Positions 8,598 through 17,569 of a stretch of 64,000 nt of DNA are shown here, in pieces; positions within the stretch are counted from its first letter, which is position 1, and every line of letters starts with the position of its first letter. Origin of the DNA: Ktedonosporobacter rubrisoli (GTDB lineage: Bacteria; Chloroflexota; Ktedonobacteria; Ktedonobacterales; Ktedonobacteraceae); contig NZ_CP035758.1 in assembly GCF_004208415.1 (NCBI RefSeq), forward strand, positions 7,192,001 through 7,256,000. The letters are read 5' to 3'. The notes under the pieces are model-generated. The model had not been told where the DNA came from, did not search any database, and was given only the letters and a program-made list of their open reading frames with translations. The translations under genes were made by a program, and so were the position numbers.

Positions 8598-9446
8598 TTA
8601 ATGATGCGGGAAGTCTGTGGAATGCGATAAGGACTCCCAACGGTCTAGCTCGTTAAGCTGCTGCTGAAGATGCTGGCGAATGACGGAGGCCGAATCTGTC
8701 CCCAGGGGAAGCCGCATAGGAGGCTGCTCGGCCTCGACAACAGCAATGATAGCCTGGGCCGCGCGGGCGGGATCTCCCGGCTGCTTTCCATTCACCTTTT
8801 CCGTGTTTGCCCTTCGTTCAGACATCACCTCATCATATATTGCCAGAGGAGTAGCCTTAACCATTGAACGGCCGGCCCACTCTGTGCGAAAGCCTCCTGG
8901 CTCAATAATGGTCACTTTGATGCCAAATGGTGCGAGTTCCTTGGAAAGGGCTTCCGACCATCCTTCCAGGGCGAACTTGCTGGCGGCATAGGCAGTGTTT
9001 CCAGGGAAGCCGGCCTGTCCTCCTAACGAGCTCATCTGCAGCAGGTGGCCTGATCTTTGGGCGCGCATAGCCGGCAGAACTGCTCGTGTTATGTTCATAA
9101 CCCCAAACAGATTCACCTCTATTTGCCGGCGAATCTGTTCATCCGAAAGTTCCTCAAAGGCTCCAAAGAGCCCATAACCAGCATTGTTGACGAGAACATC
9201 AATATGCCCAAAGGCATTCAGCGCGCTCTCCACGGTTGCTTGCGCCTGCTGTGGGTTCGTAACATCGAGGGCCAGCGCCAGAACTTGATCTGGATGAGCA
9301 CTTGCCAACTGAGCAATCTGCTCGACATTGCGGGCTGTGGCTACCAGCTGATCTCCATGCACAATTACTGCCTGGGCGAAGGCCCGTCCAAATCCGCTGG
9401 AACAACCGGTAATCAGCCAGACGCGATTCGGTGTTGAGGAAGCCAT
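8598..9446 (-). CDS. Short-chain dehydrogenase/reductase
   Basis: Classical SDR of 282 residues. It shows the cofactor motif TGCSSGFG (residues 14-21), NNAG (about 88-91), the catalytic Ser in LQMSSLGG and the YAASK motif with catalytic Tyr and Lys. The residue pattern after beta 2 (ATARN) suggests NADP(H). AAGGAG lies just upstream of the ATG. The protein resembles the broad group annotated as oxidoreductases acting on small carbonyls or alcohols, and the substrate cannot be named. It is followed downstream by the TetR gene on the same strand. Confidence 0.9.
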   Translation of the reverse strand: MASSTPNRVWLITGCSSGFGRAFAQAVIVHGDQLVATARNVEQIAQLASAHPDQVLALALDVTNPQQAQATVESALNAFGHIDVLVNNAGYGLFGAFEELSDEQIRRQIEVNLFGVMNITRAVLPAMRAQRSGHLLQMSSLGGQAGFPGNTAYAASKFALEGWSEALSKELAPFGIKVTIIEPGGFRTEWAGRSMVKATPLAIYDEVMSERRANTEKVNGKQPGDPARAAQAIIAVVEAEQPPMRLPLGTDSASVIRQHLQQQLNELDRWESLSHSTDFPHH

Positions 9447-9779
9447 TGATCTATCTCCTTGTCTCTATCTAACTTTGCCTCTCTATTTTCCCCACCGGCC
9501 AGCTTGCCAGCGTCCAGCAGGCCGAACTAAAACCTCTCAAGGTTTTTAGAGGCCTACGCTAGCGTGGGACGAAAAGAGGCGAATATATTGCACGAGAAGG
9601 CCACGTGCTCGGCCAGGGAACAGAAAATTTCTGTCGCCAGTGGCAAACAGCGCCTTGCGGCGGTGACAAGGGAAAGTATACCGCCGGGTCCTCAAGAAGT
9701 CTTGATCATTTGGGGTCATTTTCTCTAGGGAGGGATCAATGATTATTTAGGACTATACGCCCTCAGATACGCTGATCTT
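9447..9779. other. Gene-free stretch between SDR and LuxR genes
   Basis: About 330 bp. It contains the 10-bp palindrome ACGCTAGCGT and a short CCTCT/AGAGG hairpin near 9535-9560, but no open frame that looks coding and no convincing terminator for the LuxR gene. Confidence 0.5.
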
Positions 9780-12500
9780 TCATGGCTTTCGGTCAGCGTT
9801 GGCGCTAAGGAGACGAAGCTTTTGAGCCCGAGCAACGGCCTGAGTGCGATTTCGTACTCCCAATTTTGTCAAGATCGCTTGCACATGCCGTTTGACGGTG
9901 TTTGGAGCGATAACCAGGGCCCGCGCGATCTCCTGATTAGAGGCTCCTTGCGCCAGCAGTTCCAAAACCTCTTGCTCACGCGTACTGAGCGGATCGATAA
10001 AGGCCTGATCTGGCGCAGATAATGCAGGATGGCTATGCTTTGGTGCTCTCTTCTCTACCTGCCCAAAGGCTGCGAGCAAGCGCTCCACATAGGGTCCTGG
10101 CTGATGCTCCCGGCTCCGTCGCAAGAGGGGCATAAGCTCAGAACCTTCATCCAGAAAGTGGCGCACATAGCCTTCAGGCTCCCCTATGGCCAGGGCTTCG
10201 GCAAGCGCCAACAAGGCCTCCTGCGTCTGCTGGATTTGCTGGCAGGCCAGGGCTTCCAGCAAGCACATTTCCAATACATGTTCCTGGCGTTCGGCCGCCC
10301 GCGCCCGAGGTAACCAGAGCGCGAGTAGACGGCGTGCCTCTTCGCTTTTCCTTTCGGCCAGCAGGACACGAACCCAGGCTACTGCCTCTCGCTCCTGAGA
10401 AAAAGCTGCAGGAAAGCTCGCTTGTGGCTGGCGACTTTTTCGCCATTGCACGGCAAGCTCCTGCTCTCCCTTCAAGAGCCAGAGCCTGACCTGCAAGCCC
10501 GAGATCAGCCAGGCCTGGGCATACTCGTTGTCTCTATAGGCGGGAAGCGCTAGCAAGCGTTGTAAAGTCTCTTCTGCCGCGTCGAGCTGCTGACGCGCAA
10601 GGTAGATCTGCAGCAGAACCACATAGGCTTGATCAACAAAAAGCATAGCTCCCACCTGCCCAATCAGCTGCAGAGACTGTTGGGCAAGATCAAAAGCGCC
10701 CTCAAGCTGATTCTGTTCATACAGGATTGCCGCCTGATAAGCATACAAAACTCCCCGCAAGAGAGAGGGCTGGTTTCGCTTCTCCAGCGGTTCCAACTGG
10801 ATTAGCTCAAGCGCCTGCTCGGCCTGCCTCAAGAGTCCTTGCATAAGCTGATAGGACGAAGCTATACAGGACAAACAGCTTGCCGCAGCTATGATACCGG
10901 CCTGCTCATAGGCAGCAATCGATTCCTTGAGTGCATATAAAGCAGCCCTCGCATCACCACGGGCCAGAGCCGCAAACGCCAGTGCGTTTTGGAGAAGAGC
11001 ACGCACATAGTTATTGTCAGCGTCAAGCAGCGCTGCGGCCTGCTCGCATAAGGTAAGGACTTCCTGCTCATGCCCATAGAAACCCTTGCTCATCGCTCTG
11101 CGCGCAAGCATTTCCGCTGTGAGCTGCCGGTGTCTGCCTTCCTCAGCCGGTTGCCCGCATGGGATCTCAACTTTGTCCAGCCAGCCCTCAGATGCGCGAA
11201 AATCGCCCATAGCGTACCATAACCAGGCAGCAAACAGCCCAAGGCGTGGATGCTGGCCAAATAGTTCGGCGGGTAACTGCTCAATCCACCGCTGCATCAT
11301 CGGCACCTCGCCGGGCTGCCAGCGCAGATGGCGAAGAAAATGTTCAAGCAAAGAGATGACGCGCAGCCAATCGCGGCTCTGTACAGCATACTGAACAGCC
11401 TCGTGCATCTGGCCTTGCTCGGCGTACCAGAGGCTTGCCTTCGCATACATGGCCTGAATATCTTCCTGAGACATGGCCTGACGGAGACGATGCTGTAAGG
11501 CCTCGGCAAATAAGTGGTGATATCTATACCAGATTCCCTCTATATCCAGGGCTACGACAAAAAGGTGCATGCGTTCCAGCCTCTCTAGCATCTGCTGGCT
11601 CTGGCCCTCTTCCCATAGAGCATCACAGAGGGAGGCACAGAACTGGTCAAGCAGGCTGGTAACCTGTAAAAACGTCTGAAGCCGTTCAGGCTGTTGCCTG
11701 AGCACCTCTTCAGTGAAATATTCCAGGATGTAGCGCTGATTGCCCGAGACATGGGTCAAGACTTCGGCGAGGGATGCCTGGCTCTGCAACGACAGGGCAA
11801 CCAGTTGCAATCCCACTAACCAGCCCTCCGTACGCTCAGTGATCTCTTCAACCTCTTCACGGCTCAGGGAAAGTCCCATGCTCTCGTTGAGAAAGGCGCC
11901 AGCCTCAGAAGCAGTACACTGAAAGTGCCTGGCACGCACTTCTATAAGCTGCCCACGCGAACGCAGGCGGTGCAGGGGCAGAGGAGGATCAACCCGCGTT
12001 GATAGAAAAAGGCGCAACTGTGGAGGCAGCCGCTCGATGAGATAGGTAAGTCCTTGATGGATTGCTGGCTCGGTAATCAGATGATAGTCATCAATGATCA
12101 GAATATAGTGCGCATCAGGTTCTTCGAGCAAGCGATTAATGAGCAAGGAGAGAATATGCTGGATATCCAGAGCTCGCTGATCCTGCCATTGCAAGAGGAG
12201 AGGAGTTATCAGGTCGGGGGCACAGCGCTGTAACGCGAGAAATATGCATAGCCAGAATTTGCGCACATCGTCATCAGAGGAATCCAGCGAAACCCAGGCA
12301 TAGGATAAGTGATTTTGGGAGGTCAGCAGCCACTCAGACAATAAGCTTGTCTTTCCATAGCCAGCAGGCGCCGAGAGCAAGGTTAAAGGGTATTGGAGGC
12401 CAGTATTGAGCAAATCCTGTAACCTCTGTCGAGGAATCAAGGCGTGCAAAGAAGTCGGAGCAGAAAATTTTGTCCCTGCAACGGCAATACCACTAGCCAT
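9780..12500 (-). CDS. MalT-like LuxR family ATPase regulator
   Basis: Large signal-transduction ATPase of 906 residues. The N-terminal STAND/NB-ARC-like module has Walker A SAPAGYGKTS (43-52, Lys50) and Walker B YILIIDDYH (Asp137-138), then a winged region and a long TPR-like helical repeat domain (about 350-820). The C-terminus is a LuxR helix-turn-helix: LSTREQEVLELLAQGASNQE and NTVKRHVQAILTKLGVRNRT (about 835-890). It binds ATP and an unknown inducer to activate transcription. It lies 70 bp downstream of the merR gene on the same strand, so the two regulators may be coexpressed. Confidence 0.95.
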   Translation of the reverse strand: MASGIAVAGTKFSAPTSLHALIPRQRLQDLLNTGLQYPLTLLSAPAGYGKTSLLSEWLLTSQNHLSYAWVSLDSSDDDVRKFWLCIFLALQRCAPDLITPLLLQWQDQRALDIQHILSLLINRLLEEPDAHYILIIDDYHLITEPAIHQGLTYLIERLPPQLRLFLSTRVDPPLPLHRLRSRGQLIEVRARHFQCTASEAGAFLNESMGLSLSREEVEEITERTEGWLVGLQLVALSLQSQASLAEVLTHVSGNQRYILEYFTEEVLRQQPERLQTFLQVTSLLDQFCASLCDALWEEGQSQQMLERLERMHLFVVALDIEGIWYRYHHLFAEALQHRLRQAMSQEDIQAMYAKASLWYAEQGQMHEAVQYAVQSRDWLRVISLLEHFLRHLRWQPGEVPMMQRWIEQLPAELFGQHPRLGLFAAWLWYAMGDFRASEGWLDKVEIPCGQPAEEGRHRQLTAEMLARRAMSKGFYGHEQEVLTLCEQAAALLDADNNYVRALLQNALAFAALARGDARAALYALKESIAAYEQAGIIAAASCLSCIASSYQLMQGLLRQAEQALELIQLEPLEKRNQPSLLRGVLYAYQAAILYEQNQLEGAFDLAQQSLQLIGQVGAMLFVDQAYVVLLQIYLARQQLDAAEETLQRLLALPAYRDNEYAQAWLISGLQVRLWLLKGEQELAVQWRKSRQPQASFPAAFSQEREAVAWVRVLLAERKSEEARRLLALWLPRARAAERQEHVLEMCLLEALACQQIQQTQEALLALAEALAIGEPEGYVRHFLDEGSELMPLLRRSREHQPGPYVERLLAAFGQVEKRAPKHSHPALSAPDQAFIDPLSTREQEVLELLAQGASNQEIARALVIAPNTVKRHVQAILTKLGVRNRTQAVARAQKLRLLSANADRKP

Positions 12501-12570
12501 AGATATACCGAGATTTCCCTTTCACGCGACAGTTTTATATCAGGATACTACAAGGATTTTGTAGCGCGCT

Positions 12571-12981
12571 TTAAGTGCGGCTCTCAATTGGGATGAGTTC
12601 CAGGCCGACGTTCTGCCCCTGCGCGATCATGCGCTTATAGTGCGCAATCTTCGTCTCGATGACAGTCATATGGTCTTCAAGCTCACGCATATGCGCGCGC
12701 ACAAGCCGCTGGTGCTCCTCTAAAAAGGCCAGGCGCTCCTCCTCCGTTGCGCCCCGCCGACGCATATTGGCAAAATCCTGCATCTGGCGAATCGACATAC
12801 CCGTTGCGCGCAGGCGCGTGAGAAACAAGATCCAGGTGACATCGACAGCTTTGTAGCGCCGGTGACCACTGGAAGCTCGCTCTATCGCGTCAAGCAAACC
12901 AACGCGTTCGTAATAGCGCAACGTATGCACGCTCAAGCCCGTCTGTTCGGCAACCTCCTGGATAGTAAGTTCATCTTTCAT
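12571..12981 (-). CDS. MerR family regulator
   Basis: DNA-distorting activator of about 136 residues. The HTH motif TIQEVAEQTGLSVHTLRYYERVGLL starts five residues after the ATG at 12981; the second wing (GHRRYKAVDVTWILFL) and a coiled-coil dimerisation helix follow. No metal-binding Cys motif is seen, so a NmlR/BltR-like or other small-molecule sensor is likely. An in-frame TTG at 13065 would add 28 residues, and the ATG start has no strong ribosome site, so the start remains open. The gene lies behind a classic MerR promoter at 13170-13200, implying autoregulation. Confidence 0.9.
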   Translation of the reverse strand: MKDELTIQEVAEQTGLSVHTLRYYERVGLLDAIERASSGHRRYKAVDVTWILFLTRLRATGMSIRQMQDFANMRRRGATEEERLAFLEEHQRLVRAHMRELEDHMTVIETKIAHYKRMIAQGQNVGLELIPIESRT

Positions 12982-13169
12982 AAATTTCAGCGCCACCTGA
13001 TCGCTTGAAAAGAGAGCATGAATTTTAAGCGCTCTCCCTCGGGGAGTAGCTTTCCGCAGCTCCAACTAGTTTTCATAATTCGTGACAAACGCAGCCTTTG
13101 CGGTGGACTGCACGCAATTGTGATGGGCAGAGGCAAGATCACCTGTTCTGGGTGACCGCGCTCAAGGAT

Positions 13170-13200
13170 AGTATACAATTTAGAGTGCACTCTAAGTCAA
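13170..13200 (-). promoter_or_regulatory. MerR-type promoter with 19-bp spacer and operator
   Basis: On the minus strand TTGACT (13200-13195) and TATACT (13175-13170) are separated by 19 bp, the overlong spacer that MerR proteins correct by untwisting. Inside it is the perfect 16-bp palindrome TTAGAGTGCACTCTAA (13180-13195). It reads towards merR and then the LuxR gene. Confidence 0.85.
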
Positions 13201-13298
13201 GTCGTTGGAAAGCCACAAGAATCGCTCTAACATTGACAAGCCTCTGGCCCGCTCCTCTGGCAATGAGCAAAAGAGCGAGCCAGCTGAACCATTGGGAA

Positions 13299-14429
13299 TT
13301 AAGAACACTTGATCCCGGCATCAATGCGCTCGATCTGACCCTTGCCAGGCCCCGCGCCAAAGCCAAAGTTTGAGACATACAGATTGCCGTCAGGCCCAAA
13401 GGTCATAGCGGTAGGAAAGTTCAGGCCCGAGGCGACGGTATCCAGCTTGCCTCCAGAAGCGATGCGCACGATCCGGCCCGCACCCGGGGCTGGCATAGAT
13501 TTGCCCACAGTATTCTCCAGAGCATACATCTGGCCCTTACAGTCAAAGGAGAGCCCTAGAACAGTGGTCAGGCCATTTGTCTCATCGCTCACCTGTCCGG
13601 AAGGCGTAATCTTAAGAATTTTTGCTGAGCCTTGTTGAATAGGGAACAATCCCAGATTCCCGACATAAAAATCGCCATTATGGAACGCGACGGCAGTAGG
13701 CACGCTATGCCCCTGGCTGGCGGAAATATCGGCAATCCGGCTAATCGTACCATTAGTCTCGATTCTGTCCAGCTCACCATGATTCGGCTCGACAGCATAT
13801 AATCGGCCGTTCTCCTGGATCATACTATACCAGGTGCCATCGGGCTCAAAGTCATCGGCGCTGGGTTTCTTGACAAGGTGAGTCTGAATGAAGTGGCTGA
13901 GATCGGCAATTTGCTGCCAGGTATGCTGCTGACCATTGACGCGAAAAACTCCATTTGTCTCTTGCGGTGAGCCATGCGAACAACCCCCGCCCGAAAGCAG
14001 CGCGTAGAGCGTGTCGCCGACAAAGGCTACGGCCGAAACGCCGAGAATCTCGCCGCCCGTCTTAGGGTTAGATTTAGCGGATGGCAGCTTGTCTATCACA
14101 GTTGAGCGCGCGCCAGAAGGGCTAATCTTTGAGATGCGCGAGGTCATTCCTCCCGTATAAGGCCCAACAGGAGCTGGCACCTGTGTACATTTGCCGTTAG
14201 CCGAGTTCGTTCCTCCCTCGCCGGCTTCAGCCACATAGAGGTTGCCATCAGGCCCAAAGGCCAGGCCACGTGGATTATCCAGACCGCTGGCAAAAGTCGA
14301 AATGCGGCTCGCGGTCTCGCTTAACGCCTGGCTCTGAGCGTAGGCAGTCGCGGCCATACATGGTGCCAATAACAGCAGGACCAGTGCTAATCCTCCAAAG
14401 ACGATAAGTTGCCAGAAAGTGCGCAACAT
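13299..14429 (-). CDS. Secreted ScyD/ScyE family beta-propeller protein
   Basis: 376 residues with an N-terminal signal segment: a hydrophobic stretch LIVFGGLALVLLLLAPCMAA followed by an AYAQ-type cleavage region. The mature part is a propeller of repeated blades, shown by GLDNPRGLAFGPDGNLYVAE near the start and the very similar LNFPTAMTFGPDGNLYVSN near the end. This matches the ScyD/ScyE family named after the scytonemin cluster, although most members lie outside such clusters. ATG 14429 has GGAGG seven bases upstream and is preferred to a start nine codons earlier. Activity and ligand are unknown. Confidence 0.85.
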   Translation of the reverse strand: MLRTFWQLIVFGGLALVLLLLAPCMAATAYAQSQALSETASRISTFASGLDNPRGLAFGPDGNLYVAEAGEGGTNSANGKCTQVPAPVGPYTGGMTSRISKISPSGARSTVIDKLPSAKSNPKTGGEILGVSAVAFVGDTLYALLSGGGCSHGSPQETNGVFRVNGQQHTWQQIADLSHFIQTHLVKKPSADDFEPDGTWYSMIQENGRLYAVEPNHGELDRIETNGTISRIADISASQGHSVPTAVAFHNGDFYVGNLGLFPIQQGSAKILKITPSGQVSDETNGLTTVLGLSFDCKGQMYALENTVGKSMPAPGAGRIVRIASGGKLDTVASGLNFPTAMTFGPDGNLYVSNFGFGAGPGKGQIERIDAGIKCS

Positions 14430-14709
14430 GTCGATGCCTCCTTCCCAACTATACATACACTATCCAGGTCCCGACATCCTTGCCACAAGAATCTTGGAGA
14501 ATGCGTACCCCTTTCTATCACCTATGCTATTTGCAGCGTTGTAGAACACAACTCCACGAATGAACTATAAACGATATGCAGCATCATTTTTAGGGGAAAA
14601 GATTCTCTACAATAGAGCAAAAGAGAGAAAGACCTGTTACTATATTCTGGGCCATTCTCTCTTGTACAACGTCTGTAGAGCGAAGTTTAAGGGCAGGAGA
14701 AAAATTTTG

Positions 14710-15464
14710 TTAGTATAGAAGATATTCTGTGAAATCACAGACAGGACGATAGCCAATCTTTTGATAGATGCTGTTTGAGATGGGGTTAGACAAATCAGTA
14801 AAAAGGCTGCACCACTGCCAGCCACTCTTCAATAGCAGCTCGCTAAGGGCGGCCACACAATTAGAGGCATAGCCCTTACCGCGCAAGGCTGGTGGCGTAT
14901 AGACAAGAGAGATGCTGATGCCGTGCGCTAGCGGGCGCGTCTTAGCGGCCATGGTAACGTACTGACCTGTGGGCAGTTGCCATAGATAAACTTCACGCTT
15001 CGCCACACGCGCGCTGGCTTCCTGGGCAAGAGATTCGGCTTTCTCTTTAGGCAGAGCCTCCTGATAAAATGCCTGCATCCAGCCGTCGACCAGTTCCAGA
15101 TCCTTTTCCTCTGCCAGCTGCAAATGACCCGGGACGCGGGAAGGCGGCAGAACCTGGCGCAGTTCAAAGACGCGATGGCTCATCTCCTCACGGTACGGCT
15201 TCCCGCTTTGCTTTTGCCAGGCGCGGGCAAAGCTCTCAGCGGTTTGCGCCGGTCCCAGTACTCCAGGCACTGACCAGTTATGCTTGTGCAAATCAGCCAC
15301 AATAAGTGCGCTTGCCGCCTCTTCGTCCACGCCATCAACGCTGGCAATAACGAGATTGCGGGGAGGTGTCATGCAGACTGCAAGGCATCCATCATGCTCA
15401 TCTTCCACGCTGGCCAGGAATGGAGGATTACGTCTATCCTTCGCATCGCGCAACCCAAAAGAAA
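14710..15464 (-). pseudogene. 3' part of a GNAT acetyltransferase gene split by an ISL3 element
   Basis: Carries the GNAT fold: VYTPPALRGKGYASNCVAAL is the acetyl-CoA binding motif A (R/Q-x-x-G-x-G/A) and SNPISNSIYQKIGYRPVCDF is motif B. The frame runs unbroken into the insertion site at 15464, and its missing first 35 codons are found at 17439-17543 on the far side of the element, in the same frame once the element and one target copy are removed. The intact protein would have about 283 residues. A GTG (15477) or ATG (15471) inside the inverted repeat could allow restart, so a shortened product is possible. Confidence 0.9.
15457..15464. repeat. Target site duplication, left copy
   Basis: AAAAGAAA directly abuts the left inverted repeat; the identical octamer is at 17439-17446. 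Eight base pairs is the length expected for ISL3 elements. Confidence 0.93.
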
Positions 15465-15494
15465 GGCTCATCCTCACATTAAATGAGCTTGGTT
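15465..15494. repeat. Left terminal inverted repeat of the ISL3 element
   Basis: First 30 bp of the element, identical in reverse complement to 17409-17438; divergence begins at the next base. Confidence 0.95.
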
Positions 15495-15572
15495 ACTTGA
15501 ACCGCTGTAAAGTTTTCTGATAGACTCTCATCGATGGTTGTGTGTTGTTACGTTGCAAGGAGAACATCATCG

Positions 15573-17339
15573 ATGAGCCAGACAGACCCCACTTCGCCCT
15601 TTTTACCTCTGCCAGAAGGGGTGAGCATCACCTCTGTTGAGGAAGACGCAACCAGTGTCTTGGTTCACATTGCTTGCCATCACCCATGCGCGCTCTGTCC
15701 AGGCTGTAGCTGTTCATCTGATCGGATACACGGAGCCTATGTCAGGACCGTGGCGGATCTGCCAGCTGGGGGTCGGCGCGTCATTTTGAAGCTGAGAGTG
15801 CGCCGCTTTGTCTGTCCCACATCCACTTGCTCACACAGCATATTTACGGAGCGCCTCGATTCTCTGGTGCATTCCTATGCTCGCATGACCAATCGGCTTT
15901 CAGAGACCCTCCAGACACTTGGATTTGCCACCTGCGGAGAACTGGGAGAGCGTCTTGCACCCAAACTGGGGATGCAGGTTTCTGGACCAACATTGTTGCG
16001 CAGGATGCGAGCACGCATCTACACCCCACCTACGTCTGTGCCCATTGTTGGGATCGACGATTGGGCGTGGAAGAAAGGTATGACCTATGGCACGCTGGTC
16101 GTAGACCTCCAAAGTCGTCGCCCGATTGAACTCTTAGAAGATCGCAGCGCCCAAACAGCGGAAACCTGGCTGAGATCGCATCCAGAGATTACATTGGTCA
16201 GCCGTGATCGAGGGGGAGATTATGCGGCAGCAGCCAAACGTGGTGCTCCACAAGCCGAGCAGGTGGCCGACAAATTCCATTTGCTGAAAAACCTTCGAGA
16301 GAGGATCAAGGAGGTAATGGACCGGAGACACTCCTGTTTACCCCACGAGGCTTCAACCAGGGCTGATGCGATCCCTGCTCGCGCACGAGGGATCAAAGGA
16401 TCACCCACCAAGGAGTCAGTTCCCCCATCTGTCGAGGTGGCAGATGAAAAACACTATCGAACGATCCCGCCGACCCCCTATTGGCGACCCCCGCCAGACA
16501 ATTCTCGACAATTACACCGGCAGGCACGACGGGAGAGGCGCTATGGCTTGTATGAAGAAGTACGAAGGCTGAACACGCTTGGGATTGGCGTTCGTGCCAT
16601 CGCTCGACAGTTGAAGGTGTGCCGCGAGGTCGTTCGTCGTTTTCTCAAAGCTGAAGAGTATCCTGAAATGGCCTCACACCGAAGAGGACCACGGGGCAGC
16701 ATGCTGGATCAGTACAAGCCCTACATCCGGGAGCGTTGGGAACAGGGCTGTAGAAACAGTGTTCAGCTTTACGATGAGATCAAAGCTCGTGGCTATACCG
16801 GGTCAACATCTCTGCTCAGAAATTTTCTTGCCAGTGTTCGCAAGCAATACAAGGCAGCGAGAGCAGTGGAAGTAGTACATCAGGCTTTAACCCCTCCCAT
16901 CGAAACTTCGGCTTCGCCTCCTCCCCAACCCCTGGTGAAACGTCGAATGTCTCCCACGCGGGCTTCCTGGCTTCTTGTCAGTCGATCAGAAAAACTGGAT
17001 GAACAGCAACGCAAGTACGTTGAGCAAATCCGAGAAGGTCATCCCGATCTGGAAACAGCCTACCAATTAGGGCAACAATTTGTCATGATGCTGGCCGAGC
17101 ATCGAGACAGGGATCTGGATGCATGGCTTCAGACCGCTGAACAAAGCATCCTTCCCGAATTCCGCAAGATGGCGAGGGGAATTCGTCTCGATTATGCAGC
17201 CGTCCGTGCCGCATTTTCGAGCATCTGGAGTAATGGTCAGGTCGAGGCGCAGGTCAATTGCCTCAAACTTCAGAAGCGGATCGTCTTCGGACGAGCAAAC
17301 TTCGATCTCCTGCGGCTGCGCGTCCTCTGCCGGGTTTAG
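15573..17339 (+). CDS. ISL3 family transposase
   Basis: Catalyses transposition of the surrounding element. An N-terminal zinc ribbon (CHHPCALCPGCSC) precedes a helix-turn-helix region and a DDE domain: GIDDWAWKKG holds the first Asp, VSRDRGGDYA the second, and SNGQVEAQVNCLKLQKR the catalytic Glu. At 588 residues it is in the long ISL3 class with a central insertion (about residues 250-390) that carries an additional HTH-like segment. ATG 15573 has AAGGAGA upstream and is preferred to an in-frame ATG 13 codons earlier. No frameshift is visible. Confidence 0.95.
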   Translation: MSQTDPTSPFLPLPEGVSITSVEEDATSVLVHIACHHPCALCPGCSCSSDRIHGAYVRTVADLPAGGRRVILKLRVRRFVCPTSTCSHSIFTERLDSLVHSYARMTNRLSETLQTLGFATCGELGERLAPKLGMQVSGPTLLRRMRARIYTPPTSVPIVGIDDWAWKKGMTYGTLVVDLQSRRPIELLEDRSAQTAETWLRSHPEITLVSRDRGGDYAAAAKRGAPQAEQVADKFHLLKNLRERIKEVMDRRHSCLPHEASTRADAIPARARGIKGSPTKESVPPSVEVADEKHYRTIPPTPYWRPPPDNSRQLHRQARRERRYGLYEEVRRLNTLGIGVRAIARQLKVCREVVRRFLKAEEYPEMASHRRGPRGSMLDQYKPYIRERWEQGCRNSVQLYDEIKARGYTGSTSLLRNFLASVRKQYKAARAVEVVHQALTPPIETSASPPPQPLVKRRMSPTRASWLLVSRSEKLDEQQRKYVEQIREGHPDLETAYQLGQQFVMMLAEHRDRDLDAWLQTAEQSILPEFRKMARGIRLDYAAVRAAFSSIWSNGQVEAQVNCLKLQKRIVFGRANFDLLRLRVLCRV

Positions 17340-17408
17340 CCCTCGGCGTTCCGTTTCTACACACCCTCCCTCGTTGTACTCCCTCAAGAGAGTTCTTTTC
17401 TCACAATC

Positions 17409-17438
17409 AACCAAGCTCATTTAATGTGAGGATGAGCC
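17409..17438. repeat. Right terminal inverted repeat of the ISL3 element
   Basis: Last 30 bp of the element, complementary to the left end; followed by the second AAAAGAAA copy at 17439-17446. Confidence 0.95.
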
Positions 17439-17543
17439 AAAAGAAATACCCAGCAACAAATTATTGCGCACTTCTTGCTTCTCTAGTCTGGCTTGCACCT
17501 GCTGGAGAAAAGGCGCAGCCTCTTGATAAGTAGTTAGCAGCAT
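17439..17543 (-). pseudogene. 5' part of the interrupted GNAT gene
   Basis: ATG at 17543 with GGAGGAG upstream opens 35 codons ending in GISF, the last codons falling in the target duplication. Joined to 15456 they continue as G-L-R-D-A-K, the sequence of the 3' part, with no change of frame. It begins 27 bp after the stop of the methyltransferase gene on the same strand, so the two formed an operon before the insertion. Confidence 0.88.
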
Positions 17544-17569
17544 AAATGTGTTCTCCTCCCTGTAAAGCG

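Larger units (their letters stand above)
15465..17438 (+). mobile_element. Intact ISL3-family insertion sequence, 1974 bp
   Basis: Bounded by 30-bp perfect inverted repeats beginning GGCTCATCCTCACATTAAAT (15465-15494 and 17409-17438), flanked by an 8-bp direct duplication AAAAGAAA, and carrying one full-length ISL3 transposase gene. The perfect ends and duplication imply a recent, possibly still active insertion. It interrupts a GNAT gene that follows a methyltransferase gene on the minus strand. Confidence 0.95.

Noticed and set aside
12987..13190. Minus-strand frame of 67 codons over the MerR promoter
   Set aside because: It overlaps the promoter and operator and the start of merR in another frame, and the residues are not protein-like.
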